64,000 bases of DNA from assembly GCF_035046505.1 (NCBI RefSeq), contig NC_089822.1, positions 62,001 to 126,000 of the forward strand, read 5' to 3'. Positions 47,001 through 57,220 of this stretch are shown in pieces (position 1 is the stretch's first letter; each line of letters begins with the position of its first letter). This DNA comes from Tiliqua scincoides (lineage: Eukaryota > Chordata > Lepidosauria > Squamata > Scincidae). Below the pieces are notes generated by a model that was not told the origin of the DNA, did not search any database, and saw only the letters and a list, made by a program, of their open reading frames with translations. The position numbers and the translations under genes are program-made.

Positions 47001-50000
47001 CTCCATTTCCATCTCCCCCAACTCTTGCTTAAAGTATGAACTTTCCCCCTTCAGCTCCTGCTTTCCCTGCCCCCCCCCAAACATGGAAGGAGCACTTGCA
47101 CACAGGCCCACTCTCAATCCCAGCACCACCAGGAGCTCTGGTTTCCATGGCCCGCACCAGTTGGCTCCTGGCATAGCCACAGTAGGTATGGTAGCCGAGG
47201 CAGCAAGTCACCTTGTGCGCTCCCTCCCCCACCACTCTAAAGCCTGCTCTGAGCAATGAGATTTCCAAAGTGTGGCCACCACACACTACTGAATTCAGGG
47301 TAGACCTGCACAGGTCAGCTGGAGGCGGCTTGAATTATGCTGCACTGAGATATGGGCGCTTTAACAGGCAAAGAGGCTCTGATGATGAGAGAGAAATGTA
47401 ACCCCCCCCCCCAAAAAAAGAAACCCTGAATTCATTTGAAGAGGCAAATTAAGAGGCCCAGTTTAGACTTTGGAAAGAATTCAGTCCAGGTAAGAACACC
47501 AAGTGGGGTGCGAAGCACAGGTGTGTGACAACACAGCTCTTTAAGAGACTCTGAAGTGGGACCAAAGTCTTTCCCACGCGGTTTGCATGCCTGTCACACC
47601 CATGTGGCTGGTTGTTCCAACTGCGCTCAGCTTGAAGGAGATCACAGGGGAGTAGAGCTGTCCTTGCAACACAAAGTGATCGGATGCTGGCTGGCAGGGC
47701 CATCTGGGCTTACGCAGCACTCTTGCTCATGCAGAGTGTTCAGATTTCACTGCTAACAAGACCACAGAGGCCTGAAACAGGTGCCTGGGCTGTTTGTTCC
47801 AAACCAAAATGGGCCCCATCCTCTTGGGCACACATGCCTCGACTTTCCCACCACTCTAGGCCCAAAACCCCATCAAGTACACACGAAATCCAGTACCTTC
47901 TGTCCGACTTATGGTCTCTAGCAGGATATTGTATTCATGGACTTTTTCCCTGTGGTGCTTGAACTCCCGCCAGAGCTTATCCAGCTCTTCCTCAGAGAAC
48001 TTTCCTGAGGTTTTGGCCTAGAAGAAAAATCCACACAGAAGCAAAAGCATAGGTTATTCTACCAAAACACCACACATGACTATCCTATGTTGTGGGAAGA
48101 CACTGACTACCGCAGGCTCCAGGTCTCCTGGAAGCCACACCATTGCTCCTCAACCCTTCTCCTTCTTACAAGAAAACCCAGTTTGGGCACAACATTCTCA
48201 GTATTGTAAGAACAGCCCCACTGGATCAGGCCATAGGCCCATCTAGGCCAGCTTCCCGTATCTCACAGTGGTTCACCAAATGCTTCAGGGAGCACACAAG
48301 ACAACAGGCACAACCTGTGCCCTGGTGCCCTCCCTTACATCTGGCATTCTGAGGTAGCCTACTTCTAAAAACAGGAGCTTGCACATACCTATCATGACTT
48401 GCAACCTGTAATGGACTTTTCCTTCAGAAATTTGTCCAGTTCCCTCTTAAAGGCATCTAAGTCAGACTCCATCACCACATCCTATGGCAAGGAGTTCCAC
48501 ATGCTAATTACACGGTAGGTAAAGAAATATTTTCTTTTGTCTGTCCTAACTCTCCCAACACTCAATTTTAGCAGATGTCCCTGGTTCTGGTGTGTGTGGG
48601 AAAAGAGCATCACTCTATTCAACCCCTGCATCCATTTTAACTGGGATTGCTGTCTTGCATTATTTCGGTTCCTACCACCGACTATGCTTGCAGCAGTGCA
48701 CAGAGTAGAGCTTTTAGTTATTTGATTTTCTCTGCAAACTGATTTGTGAACTTTTTGTTGAAAAGCAGTACAGGTCCAGCCTACACGGATTTGACTCAAC
48801 ACGAATGGTCCCTGAAAATGAGAAGGAATGTGCTGATTCCTGGAGAAAGGGAAAAATGCACCCTTTTAAAATCACAGTTTAAAAACTGTTTCTTACTGTT
48901 GCAAAGAGACAGTCATGCAAGTGATTACAGGTATAACCTAAGTATCCATAGTTCTTTCTGTCTCCAAGTGATGAGAAGGGCCCTTTAAATTAAGTCATTT
49001 AATAATGCCAGAGAGGGCAGCCGGCTGACAATCCATCAGTCATTCTCTGCAGGCTTCACTCCTCCCTCCCCCTGAGCACTGAAAGAAGGCTCAATGGCAG
49101 CGATTATCACCTTCTCCATTCTTTCCCCCTTGCTGGGGCTCTTGGTGAAGGGAGGGATTGCTGTCTCCTAGTGAAGCCTCAGCGCCTGGAGAGAGGCTGA
49201 TGGCCTCTGTGAGCATTTCAAAGGTCATCAAGGCTGCTTTAAATCACCAGAGCAGACTGAGTTTTTCAATTGACTTGCTTCAGTGCACACCCCCTCCCCC
49301 CATAACGAGCTGGACCTGCAAAAGCACTGCTGGCAGGAACAGTGACAAGCTCAGCAGGGAGTCGCTGCAGGAAGGAAAGCCGGCCTTGGTGCGTGGAGCC
49401 GGGCAGGGCCTGCAGGCTCAGCTGCGCTGCCTGGAGAGGGAGCCTGGTGCAGCCCGCGCAGCCAGCAGCCCCGCAAGGAGAGGCTTCCGCTCCGCTCCGC
49501 CGCGCAGGGCCAGGCGCTGCCCACCTTGCTCCACAGCTTCAGCAGCCGCGGGTCGTCCAGGACGTCCTCCTCCCAGGCGTCCTGCAGGCGGTTGGCGTCC
49601 CCCGGGAAGGGCTCCTTCTTGCCGCCCATTCCGTACTTGGCCAGGATCACTGCGGGCACACGGAGCGAGGCGGACATGCAGGCGCCGCCCGGGCGCGCCG
49701 GAGCCCCTCGCGCAGCCGCTTCCCCAGCCCCGCCTCGCCCCCCCGCAGGGCCTCCCGCGCGGCTCCCCACCGTCCAGGCGGCGCCGCAGCCGCGCCTCGT
49801 GCTCGCCGTCCTCGTCCAGCCCGGCGGCCTTCAGCTTCTTCCAGGCGAGCTCGTCCCTCTCCTGCAGGCGCAGGTCGCTGTGCAGCTCGGCCAGGCGCCC
49901 CGGCGACAGCTGCGGCTGCTGGAGACACGGAGGGAGGGAGGGCGGCGTCAGCCGGGAGGGGGCGCCTCGCCCCCCGCCCCGGCCCGCCCCGGCCCCAGGA

Positions 50001-50186
50001 GGGCGCCCCGCGACTCACCCGCCGCGCCTTTTCCCAGACCTGCTCCAGCCGCACCAGGCGGAACTCGGAGGGCGGCGGAGGCGCTTCCTCGTTGGCCGCC
50101 CGCGAGTACCGGCCGCCCGCCTGGCCGGAGGCGCCCGCCAGGGCCAGCGCCACGACCAGCCCCAGCGCCGCCGCCCGGAGCCCCAT
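38041..50186 (-). CDS. LRPAP1: LRPAP1 (RAP), receptor-associated chaperone, 8 coding exons
   Basis: Exons on the minus strand: 50186-50019, 49918-49771, 49649-49525, 48017-47897, 46700-46542, 44342-44260, 43245-43069, 38106-38041. Phases are consistent and give 348 residues (human 357). Residues 1 to about 22 are a signal peptide. Three helical RAP domains follow, including ELHSDLRLQERDELAWKKLK in D1, GKFSEEELDKLWREFKHH in D2 and EELKHFEAKVEKHHHYQKQL in D3. Lys280 and Lys294, 14 residues apart, match the D3 lysines that dock into LDL-receptor class A modules. The protein ends HNEL, the ER-retrieval signal. RAP binds LRP1, LRP2 and related receptors in the ER and early Golgi and blocks premature ligand binding. 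Intron 7 (about 5 kb) carries a large antisense CR1. The gene looks fully functional. Confidence 0.97.
38107..39959. other. LRPAP1 intron 7, part before the CR1
   Basis: Nothing recognised apart from a C run near 39712. Confidence 0.4.
39960..43012 (+). mobile_element. Nearly full-length young CR1 LINE in LRPAP1 intron 7
   Basis: ORF2 is open from the CR1 start near 40029 to 42199: AP-endonuclease ([41 protein letters not shown]), then reverse transcriptase ([70 protein letters not shown], catalytic FADDTKLF). A 5-bp loss near 42202, relative to the copy at about 9365, shifts the frame. The last 200 codons continue in the next frame to 42816. The 3' UTR ends TTCTTATGTTCTTATG at about 43012. 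ORF1 is absent. It lies antisense to LRPAP1. The left edge is judged from similarity to 13100-13260. Confidence 0.93.
43500..43850 (+). mobile_element. L2-like LINE, RT fragment
   Basis: GAACCTCTCAGTGGCTTTTA, GCACTGTTGTCCACAATGTC and CTTCTGGAGCAGTTGGCAGA correspond to the LDLSAAFDTVDH block of L2 reverse transcriptase, with the preceding AETTL-type region in pieces. Heavily mutated, in LRPAP1 intron 6. Confidence 0.6.
44546..44972. mobile_element. hAT MITE with perfect 8-bp target duplication
   Basis: Left end CAGGGGTGCCCAAACC; the complement of the right end is CAGGGCTGTCCAAACTTTTT. CTCCAGAG flanks both sides (44538-44545, 44973-44980). 427 bp, non-coding, in LRPAP1 intron 5. Confidence 0.92.
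44981..46541 (+). mobile_element. LRPAP1 intron 5 remainder with an old CR1 fragment at 45655-45870
   Basis: At 45655-45870 GACATTGATAAGCCGGAGCA, GGTTCAGAGAACAGCAGCCA and TGCTTCAGCCTGGGGAAGAG follow the bird-type CR1 ORF2 order on the plus strand. The remainder shows nothing I recognise. Confidence 0.45.
46701..47896. other. LRPAP1 intron 4, nothing recognised
   Basis: A C run followed by A near 47402-47418. No repeat ends found. Confidence 0.4.
48197..48600 (-). mobile_element. Diverged CR1 3' part, antisense, in LRPAP1 intron 3
   Basis: GTAAGAACAGCCCCACTGGA through GGTAAAGAAATATTTTCTTT to CAATTTTAGCAGATGTCCC. On the minus strand [18 protein letters not shown] is readable. Confidence 0.85.
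48640..49320. repeat. Tail fragment and an unclassified low-GC block
   Basis: 48718-48772 repeats the tail seen at 20427-20490 (TTGTGAAC, GAAAAGCAGTA). From 48773 (GGTCCAGCCTACACGGATTT) to about 49300 the composition is AT-richer than its surroundings and looks like a separate repeat, but I found no terminal repeats or second copy here. Confidence 0.3.
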
Positions 50187-50500
50187 CGCGCTCCCTGCCC
50201 CGCGCTGCTCCCGGAAGGCCTCTGCGGTGCCGCCCCCGAGCGGGCAGGGCGCGGGCTCGGCCGGAGGGGGCGGCGCGCTCGCCGAGTGGGGGAGCTCCTG
50301 CGCAGCCCGCCCCGCCCCGCCCCCAGTGGCCGCGAAGGCCCCGCCCCGCTCCGGCGCAGCTCCGGCAGGGCTTCCTCCGGAACGCGCAGCTGCCGCGGGG
50401 GCGCAGGATGCCGGGCAGTGACGTCACGTGTGGCACTGACGTCACACGGCATCGTGCTGTCACTTCCTTCTCCCGCGGGTGCCTCCGGAGTCGCCAGCGC
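49430..50500 (-). promoter_or_regulatory. CpG-island promoter of LRPAP1
   Basis: Dense CpG sequence covers exons 1-3 and about 300 bp upstream of the start codon at 50186. Several GC boxes lie around 50300-50350 and there is no TATA box near the start codon. The very long open frames on both strands here come from GC content. Confidence 0.75.
50419..50444. promoter_or_regulatory. Twin palindromic CREs with overlapping E-box
   Basis: TGACGTCA occurs at 50419-50426 and again at 50437-50444, with start points 18 bp apart. The first overlaps an E-box CACGTG at 50425-50430. The pair lies about 235-260 bp upstream of the LRPAP1 start codon. CREB/ATF factors bind this site, and related ACGT cores are used by the unfolded-protein-response factors ATF6 and XBP1, which would suit an ER chaperone gene. 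The functional link is inference. Confidence 0.6.
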
Positions 50501-52896
50501 CTCTAGGGAGAACCGAAGCGGCTGCCGCAGGCGTGCCCTCAGGCTCCACCCGGGGTGCGCCTCTGCCCTGTCTGGGTGTGCGGTGGGCGGGTGAGGCAGA
50601 GCCTCCCCACAAGCCCGCTCAACCCCTGCGCGTTGCCGCGGGCGGGGCGCTTCTCAAGGACACGGTGCTGGCAGCTTTTCAGAGGGCTGGTGGGGAGGCC
50701 CTGCTTCCCCTGCCCCCCGCCCCCCGCACGTCCCTGCTCAGCATTAGGAGTAGGAAGAGTTGGCCCTCCTGGTCTCAGCACCAGGGACAGGCAGGGCCTG
50801 CGCCCAGTGGAGGGGCCAGTGGCGGAGCCTGGGCGGAGTCCCTGAGGAACGTTGGAGCAGCTCCGGCAGGGCCAGTCCAGGCATGGGCCAAACTCTCCTT
50901 CCCAGCAGGGAAGGCTGGGCAAGAAGACCTGCAGAAAGAGGACCTCGCAAGAGCCTGGCTGCTGGCTCAGGCCAGAAGAAGCCCATCCGTTCCAACTTCC
51001 TGCAGCTCGCAGGGTCCGCCAGAGAACATGAGGAGTGCAGGGCTGATATCAAGGTGGTCAACAAAACTTGTTCAGCCCATTTCTGCCCAGCCCACAGCTG
51101 CGCACCTTTGATCCCTGCTACGTATATGCAACCCTGGCCAGAAATGGTTTGAACACATCGGAAGCAGGAAACCTGCTAGGCTGAGAGTCAGGAATCTCCA
51201 GGTGGAGGCCTGGTCTTCCTCCTGCTTCAAATGCAAGGGAGACCTGGCCTCCACCAGGGGATCTCGCTGCAGAGGCCTGGTCTGCCCTTTGCTTCCAGTG
51301 GCCAAGGGTGGGGTGGGGGGAGCAGTTCACCCCGGGTACCCGTAGTGCTAGGTGCACCGCTGGCAACAGCAACATCAACCCCAGAGAGAGTGTTCTCAAG
51401 TCTGGAGAAATAAAAGTGAAAGGACTCATCAGTGGATCTCCCAGTCCCTGTCATGTGGCAGGGTGGTTGTTTATGGATTGGCAATAAAAACCTTGTGAGG
51501 GAGTGCGTTTTTTGCAGAAGGCAGTAGAGCTGCCTGTGCAGTGTGCAGTTGATACAGTGATAAATGCAAATTAACTACCTTGTTCAATCCTAGGAATCTC
51601 TCCAGAAGGCCACCCCACCGTCTTACTTTGAAGGGGGGTGCACCTGTGATGTTGCAATGTATTTCAAACCCCTGAAACCTTGCAGTGGCACCAGGCTCCA
51701 AATTGAGGTCCACAGGCACCAAGTCATCGAGGCTGCAGTTTTTGCAGGACATGCAGAAAGGGAACTGCCTTTATTCCACACATCCCAATCGCCCTGCCAG
51801 ACCACCCTCTCAAGTGGAAGAGCCTGCAATTCCCACTCCAAGTGTGCTGCTTGGTGATGACTACGAGCAAATCCCAGGAACCGTCCTCAGAACAGGCTGG
51901 CTTTGAGGTTGGGTAAGATGGCTTCTCTCAGGGGCAGTTTTAGGAGGCTGGTTCAAGAGTCAGGAGTGTCAGTGACATTCGTGCTGGAGAGTAAAACTGC
52001 AAATGTGCTGGGCTGAGTAGCACTAGCCATGTAGCCAGTAGCATACCTGGGGCATTGGACCTCCAGGGTCAGCCTTCTGAAGTCACAGGTAAATCTGGCC
52101 TCTGCCTCAAGATCCCCTTGCGGAGGCTAGGTCTCGCCTTGGGTTTGAGCAGCTGCTCAAAGATTTGGGGAAGGCCAGGTCTACCAGTCACTGACACAGA
52201 GGCACCCTTGACACCCAGCGTGGACCACCCCTCACCCGCTCCTTGGTACTCTACTGAGTATAGCTGTGCAATTCTTGCTTAGAGTAGACAGGGTAGAAAG
52301 CAGTCACTTTTAAAGCCATTTCTTCCCATATACGTGACAGGGACCAAATGTGAACACTTGTGGGCTGGACAAAAATGGGTTAACCAAGACCAGGGACTTC
52401 AGCTAGTTCATAGCTCAGCTAGTGCATAACTCTGGACTTTGGTATCTCACTAGTGATGGTTGCTCTGATGTGTGACAAAAGAGGTCCGAGACAAGCAAAA
52501 CCATGGGCAGAAAGTGGATTCTTTAAAGGTATTTGCTAATCCAGCCCCCAACTTCCTTTCTAAAGTCCTTCAGCATAAAATGTAAATTAGATGATTTTAT
52601 GATTGGCTGGCTGGTTATTTCTGCTTGTTCCAGTAGTGGAAGTTCCAGGGAAGGAGGAATTTCCCACTGCTGTCCCCTTCTTGGATTTTTGCATAAAATA
52701 TTCAGATGAGCCTTCAAATGTGCAAAGTGCTGTCTCCTCTCCTGTTTTGCAAAAGCGGCTGTTTGCTCTGGCTGCGTTTTGTGGAATCGACCCCTTTATT
52801 GACACAGTAGAGAAAGTCCTGGAACAGTGGGGGTGGAGGCAGCAGTGAGCCCTGCTGTGAAGGCTGAGAGGTCCACAAGCCCAGGTCCCACTAGAG
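50501..52896. other. Intergenic upstream of LRPAP1
   Basis: Two diverged runs share AGGCCTGGTCT-type text with fruitless frames (51190-51310 and, more weakly, 52085-52175), suggesting an old repeat. The open frame 52603-52848 has no family match. No exon is supported. Confidence 0.3.
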
Positions 52897-53154
52897 CAGT
52901 GGTTCCCAACCTTTCGGAGCTCAGGGACCGCTAAGGCAAAATTTGGAGACGCCGAGGACCACATGCAACCCGCACACAAAACACAATTAAATTTGTAATA
53001 CATGGAGAAGATGATTTAGAATTAATGTGGTGGTTGTGCTTGCATTTGCTTCACTAGCTGTGAAATTCCTGGGTTTATACTGCTGCTCAAAGCTATGCAC
53101 ATGTCTTCACTGGTGTCCAACATATTCCAAGCCACCTGCTCTCCCCTCTGTCAT

Positions 53155-53428
53155 TAGTCTGTTGAACCCTTTGCCACAGGATGTGGTGATGGTGTCTGGC
53201 CCAAGCCTTTAAAAGGGAACTGGACTAATTTCTGGAGGAAAAGCCTATCTCGGGTTACGAGTCACGATAGGTATGTGCAAGCTCCTGATTTTAGAAGTAG
53301 GCTACCTCAGAATGCCAGATGTTGTGGAAACAGGATACAGGTCTCTTATTGTCTTGAGTGCTCAGGAAGCTGGACTAGAAGGGCCTTTGGCCTGATCCAG
53401 CGGAGTTCTTCTTAAGCTCTTAAGGGCA
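53155..53428 (+). mobile_element. CR1 3' end nested in the hAT element
   Basis: TTTGCCACAGGATGTGGTGA, then AGCTCCTGATTTTAGAAGTA and GGCCTTTGGCCTGATCCAGC, ending TTCTTAAGCTCTTA. Diverged by about a fifth from the young copies by eye. Confidence 0.85.
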
Positions 53429-54101
53429 GAAGTGGTGGTGGCAGCAGCAACAAAACAGCCCATTGGCTGCCAGGAAGGGTATGGGGCAGAGAACGGCTGT
53501 TGCTTGGGCTGGCCAGGCTGCCTAGCTTCATTCCTCTCTGGTTGAGCAAGCAGGAATTTGCTCTGCTTGCCTTCTGTGGCTGCTGACCCTTTAAGAGTCT
53601 TTCCAGGTGACAAGCAGCAGGCACACCAGTTTAACATGCAGGGGTGGGGGGCAGTTGCAGTTTGCCTTCTCAGCCCCCTTCGCTGGCTGGGCTGTGAGCC
53701 TGGTCTTCCCTCACCACCTAGGAGCTCCTTTCCCCACACCCCTGAATTCTTTTCTATCCTCTGCACTTTCACCCCCAACAGGCTTTGCACTCAACAGAGA
53801 GATGAAGACCTGACACAAGTGGGTGGCGGAGACAAAGCAGCAGGTGGAGCAAGAGGTGGCTTCCCCACTCACCCCTCTCCCACCCACCCACTCCCATTTG
53901 CCCTTCTAAGAATCTGGAGCTGCTTTTTTTAGCCACCAGAGTGCCTGCCGGCTTCGAGGAAGGGCTCCTTGCAAAGGACCCAAGTGGATCCTGCCACTCC
54001 CAGGCAGAATGGGAGGCACATGTCCTCCAGCCAAGCAGCCTGCCCTCCCCAATGCAGCACCTGGTGCTTGTGACAGACCCTGTTCTGACCCTTCTCCAGG
54101 G

Positions 54102-54879
54102 CAGTGGCGTAGCTAAGGGGGTGCAGGGGTAGCAGTTGCACCGGGCAACAAGCTTTAGGGGGACAACAAGCTGAGCTTGACACTAGTGGCCAAAATTGTG
54201 AAAATCTTGGTATGTACGAATAATTACATCATGTTATATATCACTGGAAAGGTAATTTAATGCAGAATGCAGTGAAACAAACCATGTTAGAATATCTGTA
54301 TTCTATTAAAAGGAATGACCAATTAACCAGAAAATGAAAACACAACTCCCTTAAGGAACAAAAAGTGGATTTCTTTAACTCAGAACTGGCTTATGAGGCT
54401 GATTTATGAGAGCCAATGAGATGTTATTATGAATACAGCCTGGAACCAATAAGGTGTTAATATGTGTCAGTTCTCATTTCCCTGCATCATAATACAATTA
54501 CCCCTGTTAACTGGGTAAAGAGGTGCTTTCTAGTGGTGGTCCTCTTATATTTAGCAGCAGGAGAATAACTGTCCCTCTTCACCCCAGAACAGTGTCTAAC
54601 CAATAAGGGGCAAACGTTTTATTTATTTACTTAATTAGATTTGATTTAGTTGTGTGGGGGGGAGGGGGGGCTGGAAAATCTTCTTTGACCCCAGGTAGCA
54701 GATAGATGCCTTAGCTATGCCAGTGGCTGGGGGTGGGGAGGCAACAGAGCAAGTGGGTGGTGAACTTCTGGGTGGAGGAGACAGGTTTTCCCCAATTTGC
54801 ACTTTTTAAAAGCCAGGCTGTGATGTCACTTCCGAATGTGACATCACTTCTGGGGCATCATTCTGAGCTACGCCACTAG
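54102..54879. mobile_element. Nested DNA transposon with exact 8-bp duplication
   Basis: Left end CAGTGGCGTAGCTA; the complement of the right end is CTAGTGGCGTAGCTC. CTCCAGGG flanks it exactly (54094-54101, 54880-54887). hAT-like by duplication size. Its interior recurs in inverted orientation at about 59948-60290. Confidence 0.85.
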
Positions 54880-55475
54880 CTCCAGGGGCTGATCTTTTCT
54901 TCCCCTCTCCTGGGCTGCAAGTGGCTGATTTGGACTGCACTTGCCCCCTCCAGCTCACTCCTCCAAGCCCCCAAGCTGTGGAGGATGGGGTGGAGAGTGA
55001 CCAGGGGGAGGGTCACAGAACGGGGGGGGGGGCATGACAGAAAAAAGTTTTCCTTTGGGGAGGCAGTGATGGTGAACACAGTCCCTGGCTGCTCTTTGTC
55101 CCTTGCTTCACCAATCCCCCTGGCCTCAGCCAAGTCTGTAAGCTACCAAGTACCTCGCTGCCTCCAACACAGCCTCAGCTGTGCCTGAGTGTGAGTGAGA
55201 AGTCAGTGTGTGCCCGAACCGTGTGGAAGAGAAGCCCGCTGATCCTCCTGGAACTGGAGACAAGCCAGCCAATCGGATGCAGAGCAGCGAGGGGGGAGCC
55301 ATGAGAAGGCCCTGGCGAGCTCTGGTCAGTGGCTGGGGCTGCAAAGTTTTCCCCCCTCCTGGGATGCACTGGGAGTTTCCCCCCCTTTCTTCAGGAGACC
55401 TCGCAGACCACCTGGTAGGGTCCTGAGTACCATCTGTGGTTCCTGGACCACGGGTTGGGAACCCATGCGCTAGAG

Positions 55476-57220
55476 GCAGCTCCCTCCTGCCTCGGCTCGG
55501 CCCCCCCCTGCTGCTCCCTTCTCCCCTCCCCCACCCCTCCCCTCCCCAGCCACACTTCTGCTGGCTGATATCTATGCTGTGAAAAACGGGTCTGCTGGGG
55601 CAACCGAGCAGAAAGGTGTGAGGGAAGAAATAAAAACACCAGCGCCGGGTTTTAAAATCTTATCTTGCAATATAAGGACGCAAGTCGGCATGCGCCTAAA
55701 AAGCTTGCCTGCCAACCATCTCTTTCACCAGCTTTTCGTACATTCAGGAGGTCCATGCAGCACGTTCTTAACATGTTGTTTGTACATAGCTGCTTATGAC
55801 TAGTAAATAAATTATTAACTATTTTACCTCCTTCTAGGAGGAGGGATTATAGGTTATCTTCTGTCTTTTCCTTGGTATACTAATAATATCTCCATTTCTC
55901 TGTTACCTGAGGTCCTTCTGAGGTCTCCCAGGAAGGATACCTATGTACAGTCAGTCGATGCCCCCACTTAACTGTTTGATGGACTGAGCGTGTTCCTTCT
56001 TGTGGCCCCTTATCTTCTTGCAACACAAAGCTCTTCCCTGAAGTTTCCCTTGTCTACTCGCTGTCTGTGTTTGCTGCTGAGGCAGCAGGAGTCATTCCTG
56101 AATTTACTTATTTACCCTTCTCTGGAAGACAAAGGATCAAGGGATTATCCTGCTTCCCAGCCCTTTGTTCTTTTGGCAGTTTCAGCACTTACTAAAGTTC
56201 ATGATGGGGTCTGTACAATGTCTCATGTCAGAATACATTTCATTCCGTTTGCTTTATAATATACTCTCACTTCACCGAGGACAGCAACATTTCCCAGTGC
56301 CCCCTTGTCTTGTGGACAAGAGTTTCAAAGCTGAACTGGGGAGAACCTGGTTCTGATTCCTGCCCAGGTCTGAGCCCACTTAGAGACTGACTGCGCCAAC
56401 CTCTCTACTTCTGACCCAGCTCGTGGGGATGACAATGGGAAGCACCACTTCTCAGGAAGGCTAGGGTGCTGCTCGCCCTGCTCCTTCCCTGTGAACTTGC
56501 CTAGAGGCTGGGAGCACCTCCTTGCTCCCAGAAAAAAAAGAGCACCTCTCTTGCTCCCAGAGAAAAAAGTGGCTACTGACTTGATCCCTTCCTTTCCCTC
56601 CGGAGTGGAGTCCATTCACCGCTGGTGGCCGTTCATCTGCACTGGCCATCAGAAGGCAATTACTGACAACCCTGGCAATGTGCAAAGGTTTTTAGCCAGA
56701 ATAGTCAGCTGCACTGAGCAGGGTCCTCGCTCCAGCAGCCTGGAGACGAGACTGGCAGTTCACCCAAAGCTCCTCAACAGGCTGATCACCGGGGCTGCTG
56801 GCACATCTGCCTGCCGCACCCTGGGCTGTCTGCTGGAGATGACAGCAACTCCCCAGGCAGAAACCTTTCCGAGCCCTGCTCCTGAGATGTCGGTGAGTGA
56901 GCCTGGCCCTGGGGTCTGAGGAGGCACACTCTGCCCCTCCAGGAGCACGGGGCTGGTGTGCCATTCTGCAAGAGAAACAAGGGGTCAACTTCTCAGAAGG
57001 GGAAGGCGGAGAGTTTTGTTTCTAGTCTCGTACGGATGTGGTGGTTGGTAGGGGAAGCCCTGGGCTTGTGCCTGACTGCCCTCAGCTGCTCCTGACCCAC
57101 TTCTGCTTTCACTGCCATTCAGCGTCACCCCTTCTGCAGAGAGCCCATTGCGTCCCTCTTCCTCCTTCTCACTGCAGAGGCACACGCATCTCTGGTGGGC
57201 ACAGCAGTCTCTCTCCCAGG
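55476..57220. other. Intergenic upstream of CD72, CD72 5' side
   Basis: An AT-richer stretch at about 55570-56330 is unidentified. A small tandem repeat (CTTGCTCCCAGA twice) lies at 56520-56568. A 5' UTR for CD72 is expected just before 57221, but its start is not visible. Confidence 0.3.

Larger units (their letters stand above)
52897..55467. mobile_element. 2.6-kb hAT-like element hosting nested insertions
   Basis: Left end CAGTGGTTCCCAACCTTTCG; the complement of the right end is CATGGGTTCCCAACCCGTGG. Flanks CACTAGAG (52889-52896) and CGCTAGAG (55468-55475) match at 7 of 8 positions, the duplication size of hAT. Inside lie a CR1 3' end (53155-53428) and a second DNA element (54102-54879). 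No transposase frame was seen. Confidence 0.75.

Noticed and set aside
49158-50594. 478- and 359-codon plus-strand frames over the start of LRPAP1
   Set aside because: They are antisense to real LRPAP1 exons 1-3 in a CpG island and consist of low-complexity Ala/Pro/Arg/Ser.
51190-52175. Local duplicated segment around AGGCCTGGTCT words
   Set aside because: Similarity is confined to short runs, so I could not establish borders or a common origin.
52603-52848. 82-codon open frame ending just before the hAT element
   Set aside because: It reads somewhat protein-like but has no recognised family, no upstream exon and no poly(A) signal nearby.
55570-56330. Possible remnant of a long-terminal-repeat type element in AT-richer DNA
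   Set aside because: No paired ends, flanking duplication or recognisable family sequence was seen, so no such element is claimed.
56491-56919. 143-codon open frame upstream of CD72
   Set aside because: No family match, a small tandem repeat at its start, and no clear splice connection to CD72 exon 1.
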